Source: Physcia stellaris
Lineage: Eukaryota; Ascomycota; Lecanoromycetes; Caliciales; Physciaceae
Length of the DNA: 64,000 nucleotides
NCBI GenBank assembly: GCA_018902385.1
Contig: JABSSW010000080.1
Span: 62,001-126,000 of the forward strand
Direction: 5' to 3'
The translations under genes and the position numbers were made by a program. Each line of letters starts with the position of its first letter. Position 1 is the stretch's first letter. Below are positions 22,922-34,852 of the stretch, piece after piece. The notes beneath the pieces were generated by a model. It was not told where the DNA came from and did no database searches. It saw nothing but the letters and a program-made list of their open reading frames with translations.

Positions 22922-23999
22922 ACAAAGTTTTTTTTAAAAAAACTTCCGGGCCTACTTGTGTTTTTAATGATAATCAAACAAATTTTGTGAAAATGAATAT
23001 TGAAAATACAATTGCGAAAACGTTTGCAAAAAAATTGAATTTCGAATCGTCGATTTTCAAAAAAATTCGACGACAAAAAATTATTTGATGACAAAAACAC
23101 AAAAAATAAATTCGTTGAAACATTCATTGAAAAATTGCATATTGAATTTTCTGCAAATTGCAATGCAACGAAAAAAAAATTGACGATTTCAATGATTTTT
23201 TCATGTGACGTTTAATTTTTTATTAAAAATAAAGTTTTTTCGCATTGATTTGCATTTCATTGTTTGAATTCGTTTCATTGTCAAAACGTCATACATTTAC
23301 GTAAAAACGTCGAAATTATTATTTTTTTGCATTGAACGAAAGTCATTTTCATCATCATTAATTCGTCAATGTTTTTTTTTTAAATTGACAACGTTTTCAC
23401 AATGAATTATCAATGTTCGTATAACATTTTTGTTTTCAAAAATAAAAATCGTTTTCATTATAAATATTGTAACGATTAATTGAGTCGAGTCATAATCACG
23501 TGATTTTTCAATCGAAATGAAAATTATTTATTTCATTTTCATTCAAATTATTTTGTTTTCATTTTCAAATTTCAACACAATGACACAAAAATAATATCAA
23601 ATATTTGTTCACAAACATTTTTTCGTTCGTATTAAATTTTTTGTTTTCATCGAAAACAAATCAAAAAAATACGTTGAAATTTTTTCAAATTGAAATTGTT
23701 TGATTTTTTATTAAAATCATTTTTACATTTTTTTCATTGACACAAATGAATTTTTATTTTTCAAATTGTTTGAATTTTTTTGTTTAATTGTCATTATCGT
23801 TTTTTTGTTTTACATAATTTGACAAACAATCAAATCGTTTCGTATCACAAACATTGTCGTTTTTTCAATCGAAAACGATTTTCTCAAAACGTCATGAAAT
23901 TTAATTCGTGTTCATTTCATGTTGTTATAAAATTTTCGCTTATCAACGATTCATTGTCGAATCGAATTTTTTTTATTACAATTTTATTTGCGTAAATTA

Positions 24000-26900
24000 T
24001 CATGACGATTATTGAGAAATTCGATTTTATCATTGCAATTTACGATATTCGAATTGCAATCAAAAATTTTAACGTTTAACACGCGATCAATGTTCAACGA
24101 CAAAATCGTTACGTTTGCAACACATGTGAAATTGTTTTTCGTAAAAAAAACGTCAAAACAAAACATTTTTTAATTTATATCAACGATCGATTTTGAAAAT
24201 GTCAACAATATAATCGTTTTTTTCGACGTCGAAATCATATGAATAAACATATATTAATTCATCAAAAAAAAAATGAAATTTCAATTTATCGTTTTTCACA
24301 AAATTGCATATGTGTGTAATATCGACGTGTCAATGTCGCAATTGTATTTACGACATATCGTTTTTCAAAAATTGTTACAAAAATTTCGAACAAAACATAA
24401 TCGTCGTTTTTTCAAAAATTTTTGTTCATTTTGCGACGTTTTCATGTTTTTGAACGAGTCGAAATGATTTATTTTCGACGAAATTTTGCAATACGATTTT
24501 TGCATTGTGTTTTATCAACGTTTACATAATAAATTCGAAATTAACGAAAAACGTTTCGTGATCGTATGCGATTCATGTAAAAAACATTCACGATTTATGT
24601 TTCGAATAAAGTTTTGACTTGACGAATTAATGTTTTTTTTTCATCGATTTCGAACTTTTTTATCGTTTTTGAAATTCATGACGAATTTGAAAAAAAACAC
24701 AAAATGTTGACGATTTTCGAAATAATTGAGTCATTTACAGAATCGTTTCAAATAAATTGTCACAATTTATATTTTGTTCAATTCAATTCACGTTTACGTC
24801 AAGATTTCATGTACGTTTTCAAAAATTCGCGAGTTTTGATTTTTTATTCGAATATTATAAAAAATTTTTTTCAATCATTTTTTCAAATTCTCGATAAAAA
24901 TCAAAATGCACAAAATTTCACAATTGCAACAAATTGATTGAAAATTCACAATCGATTTTTGCAAAATTACATTGTTTCGATCATCGACATTTTCATTGTC
25001 AAATTTTCAATTTTCGAAATTTTCGATTCAAATGAAAAAAATCATGTCACAAATTCGATTTGATCGTAAAAATCGATTAATATGATTCGAAAATTCATGA
25101 CGAGAATTTTCGTTTCGATCGATTTTTTGAAAAACAAAACATAATTAACAACGATCGTTGATATTCAAAAAACGACAAAAATTTTAAAATTCGCATATTT
25201 TTTTGATTTTATTTTTACGAAATAAAACATTTTCGAAAAAACGAATTTTTTCATTTTAAAATTGTTTTTAAAAACGCACAATATAAATTTAATTGAATCG
25301 TTTCGCATTTTCGTGACGATCATTATTAAACAACATGAATGTACATGCGTGCGAAAACATTTCGCATTTTTCAAAACATTAACAAATTGATGATCGAACG
25401 AAAAAAACGTCAAATGATTGAACGTTTGTTCACGACGAAATTATTAAAACAAAACGTTTATGAAATTCACACAATTATCAACGAAAATTTAACAACAATC
25501 ATTTCAATTCAATTTCGAATCGATGTTATTTATTGAATATAAACGAAACAGAAAATCAACATCATCATGAAAACAACATATCGATTTCAATTGTTTTTCA
25601 TCACAATTTTTCGAAAAATGATTTGAATACGTCGAAATTTTTGTCAACACAGACAATCGCGACATCATTTCGAAGTAATCGATTTTGAAAATTGTAATAT
25701 ATTATCATTTTCGATGAAAAGCATTTAAAATTTATTTTTTGCGAAATTCGAAAATATTCGATTTCGAAAAATTGAAAAAAATGATAAAACGAATGAAATT
25801 TCAATTGAAAAACGTCATTCATATTCATGTTTTATTTTGAATTCAAAAATTCATATTTCAAATAATCGTTGAAAATTTCATTCGAACAAACGTTTCGAAC
25901 AAAAACAAAAAATTTGAATTACACGTTTTAATCATGAAACATCAAATTCACACATGTCGTTCGAATATGTGTCGTAAAAAATTGATTTTCGAAACACGAT
26001 GCAAAAGTGAATTTTTTCAATCATTGTCATTCGTAATCGAAATCGTGAATGATAATCAACGTTACATTTACAAACGATTCAAAAAAGAAAATCGTTAAAT
26101 TTTTTCATATAACGTTCAAATGCTTTTGATTTGAAACGCACACATGAATATTCAATACATCACGAAAATTTATTTTGTCGTTTATGTCAACAAATATGTC
26201 ATCAAAACAAAATTCAACGAATTGTACAATTTATTAATTCAGAACGTCATCAAGAAACATCTAATGATTCGAAAAATGAATTTCATGAAAATCATAATGT
26301 TAATGTTAAATTACGAAATGTTTCGATGCAATAAAGTTGTGAAATATTTCGATACGACGTTGTCGAAAAAACGATTCGTTTTCGTGAAATTTCTTTGACA
26401 ATTAAAAAAAGATTTATTTGAACAAGAAATAAAAAAAAATGAAAAATTTGATTTTTTTTACAAAAATTCAATCGAAAAGTATTTCGTTCGTTTTTCAAAT
26501 ACGTTTTACGATCAATTGACGTATTTTGATTATCATTCGCAATACAATTTGACAAAATCGATTTCAAATTTTCGAAACGAAATTATGAATGATGTAAAAA
26601 ACATTGTGAAAAAAAAAACAAATACGATTTTTTCATTGACATTTCATTCAATATAATTTGATTATATTAACATGTTTTGATTCGAAACATCGAACGACGT
26701 TTAACAAACGACGAAACGTTTTTTTACGAAAAGTTTTTCATGATTCGATCATGACGAACAAAAAACGAAATTCGAAAAATTATATCGAATTTCACAATTT
26801 CATGTTATCGAAATCATTTCATGACGTTTTATTCAAACGAATATCGAAATTTACATTTTTGAATAATTTTTCAGATAATTCGACGCGTCGTAAAAATCAA

Positions 26901-28290
26901 CAATCTTTATTTAAAAATCGTACATCGTTTGTTTTTTGAAATATCACAAAATCAAAACGATTGCATTCGTCAAAGATTTTTTGAAATGCAAATCAAAATT
27001 CGATCGATTTCAATGTTCGACGACAATTTAAATTTCGATAAAAATCAATACGTAATATATCAACGAATTATCAGCAATTTTTTTTCGTTTACAATTCGAA
27101 AATTTCGAAACACAGATTTTTTCGTTACGAGTTCAGAAAAAACGAAAAAACTTTTTTTATTACACATTCTCGTGACATGATGCAATGATCGTAAATTAAA
27201 AATTTTAAAAATGATTTCGATCGATATTGTCGTTGAAAATATAAAAAAAAAAAATTCACAACAATTTGCACATCAATTTTCAAAAAATTCAAATTATAAA
27301 TCATTGTTGTCGATATATTTTGCATGAAAGAAACGATGAAAAATTTCAAAAAAATCAAAATTTTCATCATTGATGAGATTTTCATGATTAACAATGAAAT
27401 GTTCAATTTTGTTTCGAAATTGTTCGTCAAAATACACAAAAATGTATTTGCGTTTGAAAATTTTCATGTTATTGTTTTTGACGATTTTTTGCAATTATTT
27501 TCAATTCGAAAACGTCAAATTTTTCATTTTTTTGTTTGAAAAATTTTTATTTCGTTGTTTTTAAAACGTTCGAAAAAACACGATAACGATTCGAAATTCG
27601 AACGTTTTTTAAAAACAATTCGATTCGACAAAATTATTGACGAAATTATGAATATTTTTCATCGAAAAAAACAAAAGTTTCGAATCGAAAATTTCATTCA
27701 TATGTGTATTTTTTTTTTCATTTTCGAAAAGACGAAATTTTTCGTTTGAACGCGTTATTATTACAACGAATTTGCAATTTCAATGTTGTCGTTCACAAAG
27801 TTGAAAATAAAAAACGAAACGAAAAATTAACAAAATCAATTTTCAAACAATTCGTCAAAAAAAGCAATTTGCTCAATGAAATTGTAATGATGTTTGAAAC
27901 ACGAATGATGTTTCTAAAAAACAATTTTATATCACGAAATTTGATCAACGACAATTGCGAATTGATCACAAAAATGAACGACAAAGATTTTTTTTACGAT
28001 CGTTTTTTCATTGATCGAACGCATAAAAATTAAATTATTTTTTTCGACGAAATATGATTACTAATTTTTTTTATTCAGAAATTGTATGTAATTTTTCACA
28101 CAAATTACAGAATTTTATATGAGATTTTTTACATTCGAATTCAATTTTCGATTTTAAACGTTTTCGTTTTGATCGTTCACAAAATTCAATCGTTCATCAT
28201 GATCGACATTTTCATCAATTTTGACAACAACATATTCGTTTTAAATCACGTTTACACGATATTAAACAAAATTCAACGATGAAATCAAAT
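24000..28290 (+). pseudogene. Decayed Helitron (Rep-helicase transposase)
   Basis: Fragments in shifting plus-strand frames follow the order of a Helitron RepHel protein. The HUH motif is seen as HIH at 25820-25828 (context KNVIHIHVLF). The conserved AHMNIQY block is at 26138-26158, followed by YVNKYV. The Walker A region is degraded to VTSSEKTKKLFLLHIL at about 27120-27175, where family members have G residues. Walker B reads FIIDEIFM at 27363-27386 (family IIDEISM), then HVIVFDDFLQLF. A helicase C-terminal block VHKIQSF lies at 28175-28195, followed by YTILNKIQR ending at 28282. Losses are G-to-E/K and S/P-to-F, as expected from C-to-T change on both strands. Several stops are TGA where the family has Trp, for example just before the NAHMN block. 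The termini (5' TC, 3' CTRR hairpin) were not found. Confidence 0.8.
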
Positions 28291-30994
28291 GTTCATTTTC
28301 GTCGTATGCAAAGAAATTTTCAAAATGAACGAAAAAACAATATCGAAATATAAACGTCTAGAAAATATTGTCAAAAAAATGTTTGACGTTTAAATGAAAT
28401 CGCAATTTTCATTTTTGACGAATCGTTTTCAATTTTTTCAATTTTTCATTAATTTTGTTATTATTTGATTGTTTCATTTCAAATTTTGCTTCATCATTAA
28501 TACGAAACACATTTATGATTCATTAAATTTCAAAATCTTGATTTGCGATTTTGATGCAAATTTGAACATAATGAAACAAATTTGTCGAAAAAACAAATTT
28601 CAAAACGAATGATTACAATATGTGAACATCAATATTCAAATGCGAAATTGTTTCATTTATAATCATTTTTATGTGACAATGTTTAAAGTCACGAATAAAC
28701 ACAATTTTTACATTTTTATATTTGAATTGCATATGTTGTCAAACGATTTTTCGCAAACAATCATTAATCATAAATAAAAAAAAATTCTATTAAAAAAAAT
28801 TAAATTCGATTAAAATTCATGTTATGTTTCAAAATTGATGTCAATCGATTGCGATTTACGAAATTTGATCATTCATTTATTTATTTCGCGACATTTTTCT
28901 CATTCAATTTTTCGTTTTTTTATCATTTTTAGTTCGCATTTTGTTTTTTTTGCATTTATCTTTTTCATTCAATCAGTTTTTCGCATTTTTCAGATTTTTC
29001 GCAACATTTACAAATTGTTTCGTCGTTGTTTTATTGCATTCAATGTTTGCTTTTCAGTTCATTTCGCGAAAATTCGTATCAATTAATCAATATTACGATA
29101 CGATCTGAATACGAATTTAGTTTGTTTGAAATTTTCAAGAATTGTTTCATCGAATTTCTATAACAAAATTCAAAAAATTTCGATTTGAAAAGTTTCGTTT
29201 TTCGAAATTTATGTTCAAAAATCAATGTTACGAAATTATTTTAATTTTTGAACGTATTACGTTTAGTCAGATTTAATATACGAGACATGCGCAATCAGAA
29301 TCAAAAAACAAATATTAAAAATGATTGAAAAACGACGAGACAATTTGATGTTGTTGCGAAATTGCAAAAATTCGATTATTTGATCGACATGTTGTTGTGT
29401 GAATTATTTTTTCATATGAAAAATACATGTATATGATTATTAATTTCGACATGTCATAAATAATTTGTAATTGACGTGTAATGATCGTCGTCGTCGTCGA
29501 TAAAATCGAGTTTATTTGAAATTTTGTCATTTTCGCAAAGAAATTTTTTTTGCAAAGTTGATTTTCGCGACATTATTGTTTAATTAAATCAAAATCAAAA
29601 ATCAATTTTGCGTTTTTTCGTTTTTTCAAAAAAATACAATTTGAATCAAATGTCACGATCATGCGCATTTTTCGAATTCGATTGCAATTAAAATTTACAA
29701 ATGTTTCAATTCGTACGTTGTAAAATTTTCAAAAAATAATAACGTATTGTTCGAAAAATTGTGTAAATACGAAATATTGATTGTTCGATTGTTGAAATTT
29801 CGAATTTCAAAAAAAAAAAAGTTTTCGCATTCGATTTCAAAAAAATCGAAAATTTTTTTTCAAATTGCGTTGAAATGATATGAATCAATTTTGAGAAAAT
29901 AATTGTGACATATCATTTTGTTTTCAGTATTTTTTATGAAATCAATTGATTTTTTTTTTCAATTTGACTTTAACATTGATACGAAACATATTTATGTTTT
30001 ACGATTTTTTCGAAATCAAATCTGTAATCGTGATGAAAAATTGAATTTAATAAAACAAATTCGTCGTGAAACAATTCGAATTTGAATATGACGAATTTCT
30101 TAAAATGTGTGTGTTGATGAAATTTACTCAAAACGTGTGCATTATTTCAATTTCGTATTATTATTGATATTTTCAACAAACATATTTCGATTTTCATAAA
30201 TTTTTATACGAAAAAGTTGTAAATAATGTGTCAATTTCGATTTTTAAATGCAAATACAAAATGTTCAAATATTTCGTTCAAATTGCTGTGAACTGAAACG
30301 AGTAAATTTCTCAAACAAAAAATATTTTTTTTTTCTTTTTATGTCGTATTCGAATTTTGAGATTCTGCTTGTAAAATATTCAGATTTTTTTGTAATTATC
30401 GAAAATTTTTTTAATATCATTATTTTTTTTGAAATCAGATTTGTACGATTGCAATGAATTATCAAAACGAATCGTAAATTTAACGTATGTAAAGTTGATT
30501 TCATCGAATTTTGAATAAAATAATTTTTTTAATCGCATTGTGATTGAAAATAAATTTTCGATTGTTTGTGTTGTTCATATTCATTCGATCAATGATTCAT
30601 TAACGTGTTTTCACGATCACATTTGATTGCAATTTTTTTTTTTTTTTTTTTTTTCATGCATCACGATGTTTAATCAAGCGAAATTTTGAATCATTTGTAA
30701 ATTGTATTTTTATCGTATTTATGAAATGTGTGTTAATTGAATCAATAAATCACAATGAAATCGCGATTTTCGTCAATATCGCGCAGATAAATAAAATCAC
30801 GAAAAATCGAATAACACAATTTGACGATGAAATAATTAAAATTTCGTTTTTTTTTTTTCGATCGTTTTCAATTAATCAATTTTTATGACACGCGTTCGAT
30901 GATTTTGCATTTTGCGAATCGAATATTCGTCGATTTAACGCATTTTCAACAATTGCAAACGTTGATCATTCAAATACGCAAATTTATTTGAGTT

Positions 30995-31258
30995 TTGAAA
31001 AACAATTGTTTTGACGTCAAAAAAATCGTTGAAAATTCAACATTGTCGTTTTGCGATCGATACGCGATCACGAAAAAAAACAAAATCAATTTCGTTTTTT
31101 TTCGATGCGTTCAAACACGACATCGTTTCGAAATTTGCGAAAATTGCGTATTCAAACACAAAACGTCGAATTGTTCATTCAATAAATGTTTTCAAATTTC
31201 AACGTATAAAATATTGAGATTTTTTCAAATTCGATGCGTGTTCGATTCGAAATCGTGA
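30995..31258 (+). pseudogene. Possible decayed Cys-rich frame
   Basis: The frame contains CENCVFKHKTSNCSF and an upstream FRCVQTRHRF. This spacing of cysteines (C-x2-C-x8-C) resembles the C-terminal zinc-like motif of a family common in fungal accessory genes (DUF3716 type). The resemblance is short and the frame lies in hypermutated DNA, so this is only a suggestion. Confidence 0.2.
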
Positions 31259-32432
31259 AAATGATATTTTAAATCATCGTCACAAACGTAAAATTCGTTG
31301 ACGAAAAAAAAAATTAAAATTTCGATCAAAAATGATGAAAATCATTTTGTCGCAAATTTGTTTTTTTCGCGACGATCATTTAACAAACGTCGTCGATTGT
31401 TGATTTTAACAACGATCGCGACAAATGATCGCGCGCGATTCAATGAAAACGATATCGACGACGAATTATTAAATAATCGTTCGAACGTCGTCGACGATTC
31501 ATCATTATTTTTGTTTCAAAACGAAAAAAAAAACGAAAACGAAAATTTTCAATTTGAACAACATCATGACGATTACGACGTTGAATTCGATTCTGATATC
31601 GAATTTAATTCAAATGATATTGTTTTTATCATCGAAAAAACAAAATCGACAGAAACATTTTTTTCAAAACGAAATAAATTTTGAATTTCAATTTCACGAC
31701 GATCAATCGTCGTAAAAAAAAATTTATTTTCGTTTTTTAAATGTTTTCGATTCGAATGAATGCGTAAAATTTACGCGACGTCGAATCGAACTGTGACGAA
31801 AAAAAAAACGAAAAAAAAAAAAAAAAAAAAAAAAAACGAAATGAAAAAATAAATATGTCGAATGAAAAAATAAAATCATGTTATGAAAATTTTTGTATTG
31901 AAAAACGATTTCATTGCAAAAATCGTTATATACGATGTTGCAAAAAAATTTCAACAATTTTTGAAAAATTTATTTTGATTTTTTTTGTCGTAATCATTTT
32001 CATTGTTTTTTTTTTTTAATTTTTGCAAAATTTATCGAATTGATACGATTAAACATTTTGTTTCATTGATTCAACGAAAACAAAATTTCATTGTTTGAAA
32101 TTCAATTGATTTTATCAAACAAATGTTTTTTCAATATCATGTTTTGACAGAAAAAATTTATGAAATGATTTCGATTGCACATATTTTTCGTTTTTATTTT
32201 TCGAATTAATCACGTTTTAACGAATTTTCAATCAACATAAATGAATTGTACGAATATTTTTTTTTTTCATTATAACAATCATTGATTCAAATTTCAAAAT
32301 TGATACACGTCAATTGCAATCAAACTGATTTTTTCATTCATTTTGTTTCAAATCATGATGTTGACAAAGTGAAATTGATGCAAATATCGACGAAAATAAA
32401 TTTTATTTCGATATCAACTTTATCAATTCTAA

Positions 32433-32584
32433 TGTAAAACTGAATGATCGAATGATCAATTAGAAATCGTCAAAAACTTAATCATTAATACGCATTTCAA
32501 TGACATTAAATGTTAAAAATCATGTAAATTAGCACTCGATAAAACAACATGCAATCAATGATTTATTTATTCAAAAATTTTACA
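32433..32584 (+). repeat. Left LTR, 152 bp, heavily mutated
   Basis: It aligns without gaps to 34631-34782 with 18 differences, all transitions. In 17 this copy carries the T or A. All 18 sit at CpT/CpC or the complementary ApG/GpG sites. About 14 CpA, 9 TpG and 4 CpG sites are unchanged. Confidence 0.9.
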
Positions 32585-33266
32585 ATTATGAATTCGAATC
32601 ACGCTTATTGTTGCATTCAATACGTGATTTAATTGATTATCAATATTTTCAACATTCGATTGTTTCGACAAACTAACACGAGAAATCAAAACATCGCGAA
32701 AACATTTTTGTGTTTACATTCTTTTACAATCAACAACAATCAAAAATTTTTTTTTATTTATTCGTTCGTTTAACACGATGACGAATACGAAACGAAAATT
32801 CAAATTGAATTTTTTCAAAAATTGAAACGCGTGATTTTCAATCGTAAAAATTAAAATCATCGAATATTCGATTTGAAATTTTATCGACTCATTCAAAAAT
32901 ATTCGATCAACGAGCAAATTTGAATTCGTGAAATTCAATTTTGACACACAACAAAATGTAAATTTCAACGAAAAACATGTTCGATACAAAATAGCGACAT
33001 CGAAATACAAAAAAAAACTTCAAAACTGAAAAAAACAAAAAAATTTCATGACAAAAATAATCGATCACATCTACGATACAACAACGATTACAAATTTCAA
33101 CTTTATTCAATTCGTTGAAATTCATTCATGAAACGTTTTACGCGCTTTAAAAGCACGTTTTGCATTCATCGATTCAGTTAAAAATTTGAAATTGAAACAA
33201 CAATACAATCGCATGATCAAAAATTCATTCAATCGTTAAAACATCGATGTTTGACTAGACGAATAT

Positions 33267-34073
33267 TTGAAAATGTTGATTTTCGTTAAACAAACGAAAA
33301 TTGTTGAAATCATCGATAACAAACGAACGTATCGTGATTTTTTACACGCAATCGACAAGATCGCATTTATTTTCGTTGAAATACAATTATTTCAATTAAA
33401 CATCGTAACGAATCACGAAACACGATTTTTCGTTTTCATCGAAATCTTTCGTCAACACATACGCATGAAAAAAGTTCGAAAAAAAAAAACGATATTCAAT
33501 TCGACATTTGTTGTTGACGAAAAACGTCAAAAAAAAAACGAAAACAAAAACGATAACAAAAATACAAAAATCGTAAAATTTTTCGTCGTCATTCACGTCA
33601 ACGTCGATGTCATAAAATCAGATTATTTTTTTCGATTTTCATGAATTTTGAATCATGATTTCGACATTCACGTGATCAACAAAACGATAAAACAACGTTT
33701 TCAAAAAAAACGAAATTGTACAAACGAATCGTCGATGATGTCAAACATGAAATCATTTTTTATTTTGACATATGATCGAATACGTTTTAACGTCAACATT
33801 TTCACAAACAAAAGCACGATGAAATTATTGAACGTGTGTTACGTATTTGATTTCATGATCAATATCGTTGCAAACAACATTTTTGAAAATAAAAACGTGC
33901 ATTTCAATGCAAAGCATCGTCATTTATATCGAAAAAAAATTCAACAAATTTTTTTTGTTTTCGTGTCGAGAATAAATGCACATTACGTTTTTGAAAATAA
34001 TAGATTTAAATTTGAAAAAGTGAACATTTTCGCAATCATCGTGCGAAAAAAATTACTGTCGTTGAAAAAATGA
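33267..34073 (+). pseudogene. Decayed Copia-type gag/protease region
   Basis: Two adjoining open frames (33267-33644 and 33648-34073). The second contains LLNVCYVFDFMINIVANN followed by NVHFNAKHRHLY and NAHYVFENN. This matches the order of the Copia protease-to-pre-integrase region, where L-x-N-V-LYVPDF and an H-rich segment are typical. The upstream frame is basic and could be the end of gag. P-to-F and G-to-E/N replacements fit the mutation pattern. No integrase or reverse transcriptase follows before the right LTR. Confidence 0.55.
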
Positions 34074-34135
34074 AATTTACTGTCGTTGAAAAAATGAAGT
34101 TTATTGTCGCTGAAAAGATGAAGTTTATTAACAAA
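34050..34135 (+). repeat. Tandem repeat, 24-bp unit, about 3.3 copies
   Basis: Units read TTACTGTCGTTGAAAAAATGAA, then TTACTGTCGTTGAAAAAATGAAG, then TTATTGTCGCTGAAAAGATGAAG. G and C contents rise from the first to the third copy, so the mutation load falls towards the right end of the block. Confidence 0.8.
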
Positions 34136-34159
34136 AATAAAATGTTTACATCAGCAACA

Positions 34160-34560
34160 ATATCAAGAAAGTCGATATTCTGAACAGAAATAATTTCGCG
34201 ATCAATAGTTTCATCAAAATTTATATCAAGAACGTTGAAAAACGTTTCGCTTATTTTTTCATCTATTTTATTTCAAAAATTTGCTCAAATGCAATCAAAA
34301 CTCATCAAGCAATTTTGTTTGATTGTAAATGATTTACATCGCATGTTTGTTGAAAAATCGAAATCATTAAATTTGCAACAACATCAAAATCATCGTTTTT
34401 TTTCGCACATTTTTGACATTCGTCAACGAAATCTCATACAAATTCGCATCATTTTTATTTTTCATCGAAAAAATCGATCAATCAGAACGCATGAATTACA
34501 AAGATTGCGAAAACGTCGAAAACGAAATTTTTGCATCAATGCATGATTCGATCAAATGAT
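34160..34560 (+). repeat. Segment shared with 53806-54240 in inverted orientation
   Basis: The plus strand here matches the minus strand of 53806-54240. Shared runs include GAACAGAAAT, CGCATGTTTGTTGAAAAATCG, TTTGCAACAACATCAAAT-like and GCATCAATGCATGATTCGATCAAA. In translation both give IVNDL-RMFVEKS. It could be part of the transposon coding region or captured DNA. Confidence 0.7.
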
Positions 34561-34630
34561 CGATTCGCATATTCATAAATGCAACATCAAGAATAAAATG
34601 AAATATCAAATATTTTCTTTTAAAAAAATG

Positions 34631-34782
34631 TGTAGAACTGAGTGATCGAATGATCAATTAAAAATCGTCAAGAGCTTAGTCATTAGTACGCATTTCAATG
34701 ACATTAGATGCTAGAAATCATGTAAATTAGCACTCGATAGAACAACATGCAATCAATGACTTACCTATCCAGAAGTCTTACA
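34631..34782 (+). repeat. Right LTR, 152 bp, lightly mutated
   Basis: Same length as the left LTR and followed by the matching TCTAA. It retains CpT, CpC and ApG sites lost in the left copy. It ends 70 bp before the start codon of the HET-like/ankyrin gene. Confidence 0.9.
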
Positions 34783-34852
34783 TCTAATTTTTTGTTTTTC
34801 CCGCTTAGAACGCTGTTGCGTATTTCACGTCAATGTCTTGTTTGACTCAGAA

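Larger units (their letters stand above)
22922..34630. other. AT-rich hypermutated block 2
   Basis: An 11.7-kb block with the same dinucleotide character as block 1: C survives mainly before A or G. In the sample 24001-24060 a hand count gives 8 C residues, four CpA, four CpG, no CpC and no CpT; of 9 G residues one is ApG and none GpG. It contains the decayed Helitron (about 24.0-28.3 kb), a possible Cys-rich frame near 31 kb and the LTR element at 32428-34787. A T-run of about 22 at 30630-30654 and an A-run of about 25 at 31806-31835 are also present. Between 28300 and 32400 I recognise nothing else. Confidence 0.85.
32428..34787 (+). mobile_element. Complete short LTR retrotransposon with 5-bp target duplication
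   Basis: Two 152-bp direct repeats (32433-32584 and 34631-34782) begin TGTARAACTG and end TTACA, with imperfect inverted ends (TGTAAAACT against TGTAAAATT on the reverse). Both are flanked by the same pentamer, TCTAA, at 32428-32432 and 34783-34787. The internal part is 2046 bp and contains Copia-like gag/protease remnants, a 24-bp tandem repeat and a segment shared in inverted orientation with 53806-54240. No reverse transcriptase or integrase is seen, so the copy is non-autonomous or internally deleted. The left LTR is far more mutated than the right. Confidence 0.85.

Noticed and set aside
29315-29530. Minus-strand frame with Thr-rich stretch from GTCGTCGTCGTCG
   Set aside because: A short trinucleotide run in hypermutated DNA. 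No homologous copy or domain.
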